From Chamaecyparis obtusa (taxonomy: Eukaryota > Streptophyta > Pinopsida > Cupressales > Cupressaceae), in assembly GCA_027943335.1 (NCBI GenBank), contig BSBK01002082.1, positions 1,030,001-1,094,000 on the forward strand: 64,000 nucleotides of DNA. The letters are read 5' to 3'. A program made the translations under genes and the position numbers. Under the pieces are notes generated by a model. It saw only the letters and a list, made by a program, of their open reading frames with translations, ran no database searches and was not told where the DNA came from. Positions within the stretch are counted from its first letter, which is position 1; each line of letters opens with the position of its first letter. Below are positions 12,270 through 25,060 of this stretch, piece by piece.

Positions 12270-12761
12270 TTATCTGGCCAGTGAAAGCACAACACAACGC
12301 TCTTCATTGGGCATATATTTTTTTGAAACATCAAACAAATATTTTATAAATCTATAGTTTAAAGATGAAACTGACTCACCTTGTTCTATTTTGATGTCTA
12401 ATAATCTTCTGAGTGCCACAGCTTGACTGTGTTTATCATCAAAGAACTTTATGAATGATGCACTCAACTCATCCCAAGAAGAGATTGAGCCTACTGGTAG
12501 GAATAGAAACCATTCCCTTGCATACTGTGAAAGAGACTGTGTAAGAAACCTCATGGCAACATCTTCATGCTCAACATCCAACTCATCCAATATATCCAAG
12601 AGATCATCCACATGATGACTTGTTGAAATTGATCCATTAATGATAAATTTTGGCAAGCATTTCCTAACCTCAGTAGGAATAATATTGGGGGCGCCCTCAA
12701 TATTATCAAAAAAAAAGGGCTTGTACTCCTCCATAGAGAAAATACTACAAGAACTTGTCAT
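12270..12761 (-). CDS. gag: Element C gag, retrotransposon capsid domain
   Basis: The frame has 163 codons without an internal stop. The central part has the Retrotrans_gag pattern: a run of L-x-x-ARE-WF-x-x-L, then a 'SWDELSASFIKFF' segment, then 'L..IKQ-GES...Y..RF' (here IKIEQGESVSSLNYRF). This is the capsid-type region of plant Ty3/gypsy gag. The protein is shorter than usual and has no zinc knuckle. It lies about 820 bp downstream of the PBS on the same strand. It would form virus-like particles in the cytoplasm, but no pol is present, so any mobility would depend on a helper. Confidence 0.7.
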   Translation of the reverse strand: MTSSCSIFSMEEYKPFFFDNIEGAPNIIPTEVRKCLPKFIINGSISTSHHVDDLLDILDELDVEHEDVAMRFLTQSLSQYAREWFLFLPVGSISSWDELSASFIKFFDDKHSQAVALRRLLDIKIEQGESVSSLNYRFIKYLFDVSKKYMPNEERCVVLSLAR

Positions 12762-13577
12762 GGGTTATCTGTTAAATGGAGACATGTCTGACAACTTCTC
12801 AAACATGTACATGGAAATAATACCCTTCACAAAATGTTTAGTTTTGCAACTTGTAGCAAGAGAACACCATTTATCTCAAATACATACATACTTCAAGACC
12901 TCAAAAAAATAATCTTGAAAAGCACATCTTAGAAGCATGTAACAACCATTCCCTTTCTTTAGTGTTGAAATCACTCAATGGGAATAAAATCCTTTTACAA
13001 CTAATCTTATGAAAAGTCACAATAAGATCAAAAATACATGGAAGTGTTGTGGTTGAAACTCAACCTATTGACTAGAAATCCTTGATGGATTTGAATCTTG
13101 CTTCACTAAATTCTTTGTAGAGTCACCACCTCTTTGAAGAGGACAAATATTCTAACTTCTAAAAACTCTCTCTATATCCTTTTTACATCAACATAAAACT
13201 TCAACAAGGTCTAAAAATATCTATCAGGACTGCAAATACATCATATTTTTCATTCTAAGCATGAACTGATCGAACAAAGAACTTCAAAGTCACTACTCAC
13301 ACTTGGTGAGATGATATAAATCTTTTCTGAACATGGGAAACTTATAACCAATGTCAAACTGGGTTTTAATGATCAATTTACTAGATAAATAGATGAGAAG
13401 GCTAGGAGTCCAGCTCAACTTGAAACTTGCGTCATCTAGCTTGATTAATTGCTTCCAAGTAAATTCATCACTCTATTAGCTGACTAGGATGGGTTAAATC
13501 AATCTCGGTAGTATAATTTTGATAATATATTGTAATACCAGAGATTCTCAAAAGGTTTTAATCATTTGTTATGTTTC

Positions 13578-13595
13578 TCCCTAGCAGAGTTGCCA
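13578..13595 (-). other. PBS of element C
   Basis: On the minus strand this reads TGGCAACTCTGCTAGGGA, close to the TGGCGACTCTGCTGGGGA-type PBS of Tat/Ogre-like Ty3/gypsy elements. It lies three bases inside the right LTR, so the right LTR is the 5' one. Confidence 0.7.
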
Positions 13596-13598
13596 TTT

Positions 13599-16130
13599 TT
13601 TTGGTTCCTGAAAAGGATTTTACACTCAGAGAGATACCAATATACCTAAGAAAGATTTTAAGGAGGGGTTAGTTCCAAATCTGGGGAGAACTATAGGTAA
13701 ATAGACCAACTATAGGGACAAGACTTCCCTATGCACTTCTGGATCTACAAAACCAAGGCGAGTATACCTAATCTAGCTCAATATTCTATACTTCACTATC
13801 TTCTCTGGATGTATATAACAGATGATATGGTGAGAAAATACTAAATGATAACCAATCATTCATTGATTCTCAATCACCATAAATGAACATACGGCCCTAT
13901 AACCTCTAAAATTATAAAGACTTGGGATTGGTTATGATTAAAATATGAGGAATATAACCATACCATATCATACACATATCACTGCAGAAGATACTTATTC
14001 CTTACCAGTGCCTTATCCTCTAGGCTAAATCTTAAACACAAAGTAGCATCCCAAGACCAACTAGTGTCAATGATTCATGACCCTTAATACTACTACTTGA
14101 TGATAGTATTTATTTGTATATCTAGATCCACAATACTTACAAATATCCTTGTGCAAATCAGATGAATCTATGTCGTATCCAAAGAAACTTTAATTTGATC
14201 CTAGATCAAAATCTAAGGAATAGAAACATACACATGGGTAAACACCATGCAATGGACCAGAAAATCCAAAACTCACAAGATAGACATAGAAGGAGAGAAC
14301 TGAACCTGAGTTGTTTGTATTACTTTCAATGAATCATGTCCCTATGTACACTTTGTTTCAAGATATAAACCACTCTAATAATAGCCAAAGACCAAAATTT
14401 TTCCTTTCATATAATAATACTATCAAATACAATTTGTTACACCCTAGACTGAGAACAATTACATCAATTGGTTTTATGCCAATAGGAAAAGACCTAGCCC
14501 TCTAGACTCAGGAAAGAACCTTTCAAAATGACACCCCCTAAAAGATCTTGGAAATCCTTCTAAAGGATTGCAACAAGCTTAGGATTATTTAGGGAAAAAT
14601 TAAGGTTTCCAACAATATCAACTACCTACAAAAACAAGATGTAAATGCAGATAGGAGAGCCTGAAAACTCGGGAAGGATCAGATCAAATCTGATTTATAG
14701 TTTTGGTTTTATTATAGGCCAACTGCCATTATTAGATGAAAAAGATTCTTGTTGTAGACAATAATTTAATGCCAGAACCATCATAGAAAACTTGCATGCA
14801 CAAGGGCATGGAAAATACTGACAACCATCATACCCTAGTCACCTTCTTCAAGAAACTAGTCCTCTACATCAAACTTGAACGGAACCTAAGGAACACAAAT
14901 CAAATCATGATGGCCACCTAATACCTTCTCATCAATTTTCACCTGTAATCATCATTAGGACAAAAGCAAATTTGATTTGGTTTGTTGTTTCCAGCTCATC
15001 GACTTCAATCCTTCTGGAAAAATCCCTTAAATAATTTCAAATATTTCGGTAGTAACGGTTAATCTATCAAGCTTAAAACATGGTCATCGATCTTCATCAT
15101 TTCCTAGCACATTAGACGGTTGTCAAAATCCCATGATTAGTAACATTTGAGCACTTTCATCCAAGCTTTACGACCTCCGCACAATCAAAAAAGATCTGAT
15201 TGCACTTTAACCCTTCGCCCAAAGATCTGACATTGGACCCACCAATTCCAGGTGTCACTCTCTTGCTGACTCGCTAGAAAATCAAAGAATATCCTTTATG
15301 CCCTATGAGTTGGTGAGCACTGTAGATTTCATATGGAAAATGGATAAGGGGAAAGATCCTACTAACTCACAAAGAAAACATTTGGGTCATGAAAAGAAAT
15401 CATGAGCCGGCTACAAACAACAAAACTTAACACTCGCTCGGTCGCCAAGAAATTTACTAACCGCCACAAAAGTCTATGAGATGGTGACTAAAGATAAAAC
15501 AAAACCATCACTAGGTCACCACAGTTAGTGACAAGGTTCTAAACTAGTCTGCTACTTAACGATAAAGGGTTTGGACATAAAGACTCATCCACTCACAATG
15601 GTTAATGCTTACACCTTTAAAATACCAATGAGCCAGTGAAAAAAGAAACTTGGATGATCACTCACCCATGGATTGTTTCACTTAATCGCTACTTCATCTT
15701 GTGAGCTGGTGACTAACCCTTTAACTTGACCCTCACTAGATCACCACAATTTTCACTAATTGCCAAACATGTCTACGATATAGTGACAAAGGCTTTAACA
15801 TACTCACCCACTCGCGATGATTAATGATTACTTTCTTAGACACTCAGGGAGCTAGCGGCAAAGGCATGACTTGGATGATCGCTCACTTATGATGGTTAAC
15901 CTCTAAACTTTTAAACTACCAATGAGCCAGCAATAAGGGTAACTTAAGTGTTATGAAAAAGTTAATGAAGAAATAGAAAAAGGTAGGGTTTGTAGACTAA
16001 TGCAAGATTTTTTGAAACCTAGGAATAATGAAGACCTAGTTTCTTCACACCCTTGGCAATTTTCATTGGATTTTGCAAGATAAGACCATTTTTCATTACA
16101 TTTTTCCTAGGATGGGAAAATTGGCTAACA
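13599..16130 (-). repeat. Element C 5' LTR
   Basis: This is the second copy of the 2.53-kb repeat and ends ...GGCTAACA. It has the same internal swarm of GAGCTAGCGA-like motifs as the left copy, with independent changes. The target duplication cttgg follows directly. Confidence 0.85.
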
Positions 16131-17180
16131 CTTGGAATATAGGACCATCAAAGGAGGTGGAATAGAAGGAAAGGAGGAAAAATTCAATGAGGTCATCATG
16201 AGGTCGTTAGGGGGTTTGCTCCAACACTAGGTTCTACTGCTCTTCATGAGTAGTAATTATGAAAATGACACACCTCCACTGAAAATTTATAGGAAATCCA
16301 ATGTAAGGGGTCTTCGCACAAAGGTGTCTTCACACGAAGACCTCATCATGCCTTCACGTGAAGTACCCCACATCAGGGTCTTCGCGTGAAGAGGTCGTAT
16401 GTCTTCGTGTGAAGACCCCTACTTCGTAAGAAGACCTTAAAAATTAAATTTTTGGGCCTGACAAAAAATCATTCATCCCCAAAAGTGGGATGATAAATTA
16501 CAAATCCAGAAAGGTGATGACTAAATTTAATTGGTGGTATACATTAAGTTGGAATTAACATACACTAAGAGGAAGATAGTTCTTGGGAAGAAAGAAAAAT
16601 ACTTTACAAATTAAAAAAGGCAAGCAAGTTTCACAACTAGCAGAGAGACCTAACCATTATCAGGGCTAATAGGGTCCTAATGGAAATTTCATACTATGCA
16701 ACGGGTTCCAACAAAATCTTTTTAGGGAAGATGAGGAGGGAAAATAAAGTTCAAAAAATCCAATGGCCCATAACAAAGGAAAGCTTTGGAAACCAAGCTC
16801 TTAGAAAAATGTAATAGAAAAACCACTTAAACCAAAAAGCTTAACAATACAATGATGAATGTAGGGCTGAAAGGAACAAAAACATGAAACCCTCTTTGTG
16901 TTGGCAACATCCTAGAAACATTAAAAAAAAAAAAAAAAGAGGAAAGACCCCAGAAAATCCAAAGGGGGGGTTACAAAGAATTTGTGATTGACAATATTAC
17001 ATTAGAGACAAAGTGGAATAAATGCAAAAGTATGGGATATTTTCCAAATGGAGTGGTATATGAGAGTCAATTAGTAGTATAGTGAACATGTGAAAGTGGG
17101 TGTTTCGAGACCAGGTAACTATCAGTAACCTAACTGACAATTTATTATATATCAAATGTAAAAATAAATGTATGAAAAAA
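16131..17180. other. Non-coding segment before LINE ORF1
   Basis: No gene seen. It contains a cluster of CTTCACGTGAAG-type palindromes (16308-16437) and a poly-A run near 16922-16937. Part of it may be the LINE 5' untranslated region, but I cannot place the boundary. Confidence 0.4.
16308..16437. repeat. Cluster of GTCTTC..GAAGAC palindromes
   Basis: Within 130 bp stand GTCTTCACACGAAGAC (16326-16341), its exact inverse GTCTTCGTGTGAAGAC (16401-16416), CTTCACGTGAAG (16352-16363, a perfect palindrome), GGGTCTTCGCGTGAAGAG, and two partial copies. Confidence 0.75.
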
Positions 17181-17184
17181 AAAA

Positions 17185-17565
17185 TTCTATATGGTTATTC
17201 GGTAATTTATAAGGGTTGTCGCTTTATTTTTATAGATTGGCAACTGAATTTTGATATAAAATCATTCAAACTATAAAGGATCCCAAAATAGGTGAAAATA
17301 AAAAATATATCAATAGAATTATTACATGTCAAAGGCCTAGTAGAAATTGGCAATGCATTAGGTTCATTCATGAGGCTTAAGAATTTTTTTGTAATTCCTC
17401 GAAGGTTGAAGTATTAATTAATGCAGACATTAATGACAAATACCCAAAACCTCTAAAAATAAGAATTAGAAAGATATTATATTAGGTTGGAATTCTATTA
17501 TGAACTCATTCAAAGAAATGTAATAACTAAAAAGAAAAAAATAAACTTTGAACCCATAAAAACTA
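17185..17565 (+). pseudogene. LINE ORF1 remnant (DUF4283-like)
   Basis: In shifting frames one can read FIDWQLNFDIKSFKL, then ISIELLHVKGLVEIGNALGS, then SSKVEVLINADINDKYPKPL. This is the typical order of the plant LINE ORF1 nucleic-acid-binding domain (DUF4283), in which a weakly conserved WV.I..LP.E segment is followed by a V.V..D..k..P segment. No CCHC knuckle is preserved downstream. It is broken by several stops. Confidence 0.6.
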
Positions 17566-18369
17566 TCCCTACACTGGATAATAGAATAAGCATCAAAATC
17601 AATGAAGATTTAGGAGGATTTATCATCACAAATCAAACATTTAAATGAGAAATAGCAGAGACAGATTAAAACACTATACAAAAAGAGGCAAGCATCATAA
17701 TTGAGGAAACCAGGGAACTACTGATTAGTTGCTAGAGGACATAAATTCTTTCCAAGAAGAGGTAAGAAGAGAACTAGCACATTTCGATGAAGCATACAAA
17801 ATTAGTAAGGAACGAAAAAAAACTAAAAAAAAAAAAAGGAAGAGCCTAACATTGTAGAGGAAAGATAAATCCAAGAAAATGAAGTAGAGATCCCTATAAA
17901 ATTGGCAACGAGTTATGATATAATAGGCATCAACTGTAACACAAATGAAAAGAAAGCATTTGGAAGGGTAATGAACAAGGAGAGAAGAGACCAAAGAGTT
18001 TTAGAAAGAATATTGGAGTTAGAATTTATCGAGGGGAAAGAGAATGATGAAATTTTTAGTATGGACAACATAGAATAGGGAAATGAGACCAGAGAAACTG
18101 TCTAGGAAAAATGGAATTTGGAGGCAGCAGAAGGGGACAATGAAGAATCTAAAAAATAAAAATAGTTTCTCATTAAAAGAATAGAAGAGTTAGAGATGGG
18201 GGAGGAAAAAGAAAGGAGGGGGGGAGGAGAAAAGAACATGGTAACATAGGTTGCACCAAAATTGGAGGCAAAGGACTCCAAATTGGGAATAGCCCCCATC
18301 TATCAAGGCAAAGAAACCATGAACTGTATTAAAGTAACAAAGAAGAGGGGTAGAAAATATTATATAGAG

Positions 18370-21300
18370 CTAAGGTTAAGATGGTTCAGTAGAGGACCGG
18401 GTGAAAATCACAACTCTCTTTGATGCATGGAAGGGCAAGGTCCTTCCCTAAGATTATTATGCTACAAGAAATAAAGTTAGAAAAGGATGAGACAAAATTT
18501 TCAAGAGAAGGATAGGTCTATGGGAGTTTGAGCATGTAATGGTAGGAGTAGCAAGAGAGTTAGGCATAATATGGGACCCAAGAAAGGTAATCTAAAGAAA
18601 AATAGAAGAGTCCAAAAGATGGCAGAGTGGAATCATAAAAAGCATAAACAACAATTTGAGTTTCTTACTAATAAATGTGTATGTCCCCATACATAAAAAT
18701 AGAAAGAAGGAGATCTCGGAGGAAATAGACAATTTTTAAAGAACAATTCATATTGAAATTTCATAATAGGTGGAGATTTCAATGCCATATTGGATATCTT
18801 TGAAAAAGTGGAGGTATAAATAAAGAATCTTAGGTAATGATTGATTTCAAAAATTGGGTGAGGCAAAGAAATTTGATGGAGATCAATACATAAAATAAAA
18901 TTTATACATGGAATAATAGAAGATTGGGTTTCAACAACATAGCTTAAAAGCTGGATAGATTCTTTTTTAGGGGTGATCTTTGCCAAATTTCAATACAATT
19001 TAAATTTGGAAATACTAAAAAACTTAGGTTCAAACCATTTTCCTGTACAACTATCAATTTAGGAAGAAAGGAAAGCGACCAGATGTCCCTTTAAGTTCAA
19101 AAACATGTGGTTGAGAGATGAAAACTTTATCAATACAATAGAACCATGGTGGAAAGAGGAAAATTCCATGAGATCCAAAATATTTTGTTTCATATCAAAA
19201 TTAAAAGCTATGAAGAAGAAGATGTTGATCTATAAAAAAGATCATTTTGGCAATATCTTTGAATCGAAAGAACAGATTGAGGAGGAAATAGAAAAGATAA
19301 ACAATGAGATAATAGTAAAAGGGACGGGCCAGGAAAAGCATATGAAAGAAAAAGAGCTCCTAAACAAGTATGAAGATGTTCTAGCCAAAGAAGAATTTTT
19401 TTTGGAGACCAATGCCCAGAGAAAAGTGGTTAGAAGGAGACAAAAACATCAATTTTTTTCACAATAGCACCAAGAAAAGGAGGAATATAAATAGAATCTT
19501 TAAGTTAAAAAAAGAGAATGGAGATGTGGTAGAGGATGCCATAAAGATAACTAGAGAAATAGTACATTGCTACTAAAATATATTAAATAATTGGGAAGGA
19601 TCATATATAGCACCACAAAAGAAAATGTTATCAGATATTCCCAAACTCAAAATAGAGGAGCACAATAATATGCTCAAAGAAAAATTTATAAAATTAAAAA
19701 ATAGAGAAGGCAAGAAATCAATTACATCCAGACAAAGCCCCAAGTCCTGATGGCTTCCCAGCTAGCTTTTATCAAAAAATGCTAGCATTTTCTAGGGTAT
19801 GAGCTAATAGAAGTTGTAGAGAATATGAGAAATCATGAAAGGATTCGAAGAGAAATTAATAATACATTTATCACATTACTCCTCAAAAAATAGAGCTCAT
19901 AATTTCTAGATGACTTCAAACCATTTGCACTATCTAACACTATATACAAAATAATAGTAAAATCTCTAGCCATTAGAATTAAGAAAATTCTTCTTGAGAT
20001 AAATGTAGATGAACAAATAGAGTTTGTTCCAAGTAGGTTCATCTTCAATTGGGTTATAATAGCACACAAAGTAATTCACTCCATACAATAGAATCACAAA
20101 CCAAGTATGCTAATAAAACTAGACATTAAAAAATCTTATGATAAAGTTGACTAGCACTTGATTTGCAAATGTTTAGAAACCTTTGGCTTTTCAAAACAAT
20201 GGATAAATCTCATCTTTGAATGTATATCTATTCCAAGAGTTCCTATCTTGGTCAATGGATCACCAGAAGGCTACTTTAGTGTTTCAATCTCTCCCTTTTT
20301 ATTTATCATAATGGTTGAGGCATTAGGGAGAAATATCACTAGAGCACATGAAATAAATCAAATTAAGGGGATAAAAGTGACTAATGGAGTGGCACCCATA
20401 ACACATCAACAATTTGTTGATGACACTATGTTGTCTAGGGAAGGAGAAATGAAGGAAGCTAGATAGTTCAAAAACATATTAAAATGGTATTCTAGAGCCT
20501 CTAGACAACAAGTTAGACCTGAAAAATCAAAAGTATTATTTTTCAACACAAACCCTAGAACAGAGCTTGAGATATGTAGCATATTGGACTTGAGGAGAGA
20601 ACTCCCTAGCAAACACCTAGGGCTTCCTTTGGACAAATCCATAAGATAAAGTAATCTATGGGACCAAATTCTAGCTAAAATAGACAAAAACAAGTGGACA
20701 CATGGAAAGGAAAATGGTTAACTACAACAAGATGGGAAACAATGCTTAGCGCTACCAATATATCAAATGTCCCTGCCATTCAGAGTGAATGCTAAGATAG
20801 AACAAAAATTAAAGTCTTTTTTTTGGCAAGGCATGATAGAGAAAAAAAATTTGGCAATGACAGCATGGAACAAAATATGTAAACCAACCAATGAAGGTGG
20901 ATTAGGAGCAAAAATAATTATGGATCAAAATAGAGCCATTAGAGAAAAATTAATATGGAAAATGTATATGTCCCCAACATGAAAATGGATAAAGATTCTC
21001 AACTATACTTATTTGAATGGAGAAGATCCAACTAGTATATGCAGGACTAAAACACTCTTGAAGGGATCAAGAGTCTATAATTTCATGTTGGATTGCAAGG
21101 AATTAGTCATGGAAAGACTAACATGGGATGGAGTTGAAGGAGATCACGCGCTCTTCTAGAGTGACTCCTGGGGAGGGTACACAACCATAGACAAGCTTCT
21201 AAGAAGCAACATGATAAAAGAGTTGTTGGAAAACCAATGGGGAACTAAACTCAAAGACTACATTGAATTCCCTAATGGAAATTTGGCATTGGGTTGGAAA

Positions 21301-21450
21301 TGGAGGTCTATGGAGGACTTAGATTTACCAAGAGAAGATATATTCGAGCTCAAAAATATATTAAAAGAAAGAAAATTATCATTTAGAAGAGGCTCAGACA
21401 AACTTTTTTTGATTGAAGCTAAAAATGTTTAATACAATGTAAAGGACAGG
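18370..21450 (+). pseudogene. LINE ORF2, 5' part: endonuclease and reverse transcriptase
   Basis: Endonuclease landmarks appear in order: MLQEIKLEKDE (18459 region), LLINVYVP (near 18665), a GGDFNAILDI block (near 18770), and NNRRLGFNNI..KLDRFF (18915-18965). A linker follows (19105-19467), then RT motifs: PDGFPASFYQK (near 19750), LIKLDIKKSYDKVD (near 20115), FLFIIMVEALGR (20300) and QFVDDTML (20410), which holds the catalytic aspartate pair. The segment expected to contain RG.RQGDP before SPFLF is missing, a short deletion. Further on are FFWQG (20820) and the downstream domain (20770-21432). It would copy the element by target-primed reverse transcription, but stops and frameshifts inactivate it. 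Confidence 0.8.
21446..21450 (+). repeat. Left target-site duplication of E1 (acagg)
   Basis: It pairs with acaag at 38471-38475, with one mismatch. The LINE frame closes across it. Confidence 0.85.
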
Positions 21451-22444
21451 TGTATGCACCCTAAAATGGTCGCCTAGACTTTGGGCCCCCATTCAACAAT
21501 TTATCAAATTTCTGAATCAATATTTTCAAAAATCAACATTTTTCAAATATCAATTTCCTTGATCAAATCCTATTTCATCATTTTTTATTATTTTCCTTGG
21601 GCTAACCATTTTATCCTAAGTTTTTATTTGATTAAAAGGAATATTTCTTCCCCTTTTAATAAATAAAAAGCCCCCCACTTTTCCTCTTATCCTAAGTTGC
21701 ACAAATAAAGCATCATTCTTATTTTATAAAAAGGGAAAAAACATTTTTTGTCCCATATGGACACAAAAGTCAACTCTTATTTTCCCATTGGAGGAGACTT
21801 GTGCACATGGATTGCTCCTCTTTGATGCTCCACCATTGATTAAATATTTTGCCTCTTAATCTCCATGGTCCATTTCTCCTCATTTCCTATAAAAGAAGAG
21901 CTCTCTTCCTCATTTTAGGAAATTCTCTTTTATGCTAATGTTATGCTGCAAGTTTTCTAGGTTATTTAGAGCTCTTTGAAGACATTCTTGCATTCAAGCT
22001 TTGAAGACATTGTTGTTGCATTTCATTTAGCTTGCTTTCTTGCTTTCATAGTTGCATAATCATGGCATTCTTAGTATAGACTTTCTTTATGCTATAGATT
22101 AATCTCACATAGTTTATCTAGGAGAGATTGTAAGACTTGTACTTTCCTTTCATAGCCTAGTTTGCATTTTCATTTTCATAAATTAGCTTGCATCTTCATT
22201 CTTAGCTTACTTGCATTGCACTTCATTTGATTCTTGGAGATATTGGCATTCTTGCCCTTGTCTTCACTTGAATCTCTCATTGTGTGGTTGACTAGCAAGG
22301 TCATTAAGTTTATTAGCTCTAGCTGAGAGCAATTTTAAATCTTGCAACTCCATATATAGAGAGCTATGGATCAATTTTTGAGACCTCATTCTTGAGTGTT
22401 CTTGATTGTAATGATCCATAGAAGTACACTATTTTGTGTATACA
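21451..22444 (+). repeat. E1 5' LTR
   Basis: It begins TGTATGCACCCTAAAATGG and ends ATTTTGTGTATACA. It matches 37477-38470 with scattered substitutions and no length change. It contains a TATA box (21888-21895). Confidence 0.95.
21888..21895 (+). promoter_or_regulatory. TATA box in E1 5' LTR
   Basis: TTTCCTATAAAAGAAGAGC. TATAAAAG sits about 440 bp into the LTR. The same box is kept in the 3' LTR at 37914-37921. It is the likely RNA start region of the genomic transcript. Confidence 0.65.
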
Positions 22445-22448
22445 TTTT

Positions 22449-22466
22449 TGGCACCCACCATGGGGC
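22449..22466 (+). other. PBS of E1
   Basis: TGGCACCCACCATGGGGC lies four bases after the LTR. The same sequence with few changes is found at the equivalent place in E2 (45993-46010). This GGCGCCCACC..GGGGC type is common in plant Ty3/gypsy elements. Confidence 0.8.
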
Positions 22467-25060
22467 AAAACATTAGCGTTTTCTCCTTTATTTCCTGCAT
22501 TTTCGTTAAAATTTTCATCAATTTTCAGCTTTATTTTTGGTCTCTAGTTTTCTGTCTCAGAGTGTCATACAACACCTTTCACCAGTGTCATGCGACAGTT
22601 TTCTGTATAGCAGCGACACTTTACCAATTAAAAGTGTCACCCTGTTTGATGGAAAGTGTCGCTCTGTTTGGCATAAACTGTCACATGTAGATCAGCGAAC
22701 TATCGCATTAGGCTAAACTATCACACTGAAATGCAGGGAAGTGTTGCACAACAATTCTGCTAATCACAGTGTTGCCTATGCAGATAGTGAGTTGTTTTTA
22801 AGATCTTTTCGGCCGAGTTCAGATTTAATTAGTTTGCTGGTTTAGTTCACTGTGGTTAAGCAGAGTTTAGTTGCAGATTTCATTTAGATTTTGGATTTTG
22901 CTAACCTTGTGGGCCTAACAAGTTGTGGTTGTAGGTACATTTGCTTGAAATATTTTTCCAAAAGAATGCATGTCAAAGCTTTAAATGCACAAGGGCTACT
23001 ATTGGTTTTTGTAGGGCTGCCCAAAGCATAAAAACCCCATCAAGTGTGCTTGTTTTTATTTCCATTTCAAGTGTGGCAATCTACTAGTTGTTTCCTTTAG
23101 TAGGCACATAATATCTTGTGGAAGAAGTTTTGAGGTGGTAGGAGAAGTATGCTCTTCACCCTTGTGGTGAACCAGAAAATCTTGACCCATCTTAGGATTT
23201 TGGAAACAAGAGGGTAATTGAACTTTGCTTGGTGTGTTTGGGAGAAAAATTTTGGGATAAGGGAGTATGCTCTTCACCCTTGTGGTGAAACAAAATCTTT
23301 GAATCTCATAAGTTGATCCAATTTTTGTTTAGATTGTTAGAATCCTTTAGCGAGCCTGCTCTTGAGCAATCAAGAGGAATGACCCAAGTGGGGACAAGCT
23401 TATTGTTGGCTATTCTGACCCACTATAAACTCACAGCTATCAAGGACACAAAACTTTGGTAGACGTAGTGCTTGTCTTCGCTTGATGTGATTACTTGTGG
23501 GATTGTGACCATGAGGAAAATATTGAGCAAGAATGCTTAAGGTACTCTTGAGGCTGTGAGGTCCATTACTTGCCACAAGGTAATGAGTCCCTTTGGGGAG
23601 CAAGAGGGGTACTACGAATGGAAGCCCTTATTAAGAACCATAGTTAGAAGCCACCCTATTTTGTTGCTTAGCTTCTTGGTGCAAGGATTGATCCAAGTGG
23701 AATAACCCGGATCACCTCAAGATACTCACCATATATCTTTCTTTGGTTGTGTCATTGACACTTCCATGACAAAGCCAACATCTATTGTGGGTAACCACTT
23801 TGTGTGAGGTGATGGGACATCAAGTTGTGGGCCAAGTTGTTAAGTATTGAGCCTTGACTTTCTAGGATAGATATTGCTTGAAGTGTCTTCAATTGTGTAA
23901 TACCCATGTAAACGTTCTTGCATACTCAACATCTCGGTAGCACTCATAAAGTTTTTCAATTTTTGATATCACAAGTGTTTGTCTTGGCAAGGTTGCTTTT
24001 ACCATTGTTTCAAGTGTTTTAAGACATGTTTGATCCCTTACTATTTGCAAACCTGTCAAATTTCTACTGATATTGTGATTGAAATCAAAAAATTGACCCT
24101 CAAACTAAAAATTTTGAACAAACAGTCCCAAAAACTAAAAATTTGCACTTCACTGGTCAAAGAGTCGCAGAATACTGAAGAAGTGTCACACCCTATTCTG
24201 AGAACTGTCACGCGACAGTTTGCCCTGCATGACTATCACCTCGCTTACCTAGAAAGTGGTGCACTCCTAGCCTGGAAAGTGTCACCTGGTGTGGCATGAA
24301 GTGGTGCATGGTCTTAAAGTGGTGCACTACTAGCCTAGAAAGTGTCACCTAAAAATTCTTTGCTGTATATCTGGTTTTAGTCATTTGCAATTACTTTTAG
24401 TTGGTTAGATCTCTGAGTAGATAACTTATCTTGCCACTGGAAGCTTGTCTTTACTCTGAACTTCTATTTTTAGCCCTCTAGGGGTAGTGTCATTTGATTT
24501 ACCAAGTCACCTCAGGAAGAATTGTCAAGTTAGAAGATTATTCCTATTGAGAAAGTACATCTCTAGAGTTGTTAGTAACATTCTTGGGGAATTTTAGTAC
24601 TCTTTTTGTCCAAATCATTTCCACTCAAATTCAATTTTAAATTATGCAATTTGGCTAAGTCCATCCTCCTGGTTCAAACATGCAAGGATATTGATCCTTT
24701 GATTTAAGCACCTCTTTGACAGTGTTGGTAACGCCTTCTGCAAATTTCTATCTTACCATCTCTTCTTTGGACATTAGAGAACTTTGATTATCCTAGTTTG
24801 GTGTTGACACTTTTAGAGGTCACCTTATCATCAAGAATCTTTTCTTTCATGTCAATTACAACAAGGTACCAAGTGAATCAAGGGAAACGACCCTCGATAG
24901 CCTTTAATCAGTTACCCTTAGTTAAGACTCGTCAACAGCGAAAGGGAAAAGAGCCCATTTTTATCAATCTCCTAAGAGTGAGTCTAAGGTTTGTTTTGAC
25001 CCAAAAGGTAATCATAGCAAATTGCGTACCTCTGTAGCACATTTTTCATCAAATATGGAT
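22467..25060 (+). other. E1 leader (5' untranslated region) with repeats
   Basis: 2.6 kb without coding signal. It contains two swarms of GTGTCRCGYGACAC-like half- and full palindromes (22560-22770 and 24150-24360). It has two copies of a GGAGTATGCTCTTCACC block (23141-23160 and 23262-23280), and a block at 23690-23745 (GATCCAAGTGG.. to CTCACCATAT) that is conserved in the E2 leader near 47205. Conservation between elements suggests cis functions such as packaging or translation. Confidence 0.6.

Larger units (their letters stand above)
8692..16130 (-). mobile_element. Element C: complete non-autonomous LTR retrotransposon, gag only
   Basis: Two direct repeats of about 2.53 kb (8692-11218 and 13599-16130) bound a 2.4-kb internal domain. 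A PBS-like sequence lies beside the right LTR on the minus strand. The flanks are cctgg and cttgg, an imperfect 5-bp target duplication. The internal region encodes a Ty3/gypsy-type gag and an acidic second frame, with no protease, RT or integrase. The LTRs visibly differ by many substitutions and small indels, so the insertion is old. The LTRs are unusually long relative to the internal domain. Confidence 0.85.
17100..21450 (+). mobile_element. LINE, 5' part (continues at 38471)
   Basis: This is a non-LTR retrotransposon with a DUF4283-like ORF1, then ORF2 with endonuclease, RT and the start of the C-terminal zf-RVT region. It is broken at 21450 by E1. Deleting E1 plus one 5-bp target duplication rejoins the LINE reading frame exactly (..VKDR followed by YSYLIKIQQ..). 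The 5' boundary is uncertain. Multiple frameshifts and stops mark it as dead. Confidence 0.8.

Noticed and set aside
16308..16437. CRISPR-like array
   Set aside because: Units are short palindromes with irregular spacing and no uniform spacers, in a plant nuclear context.
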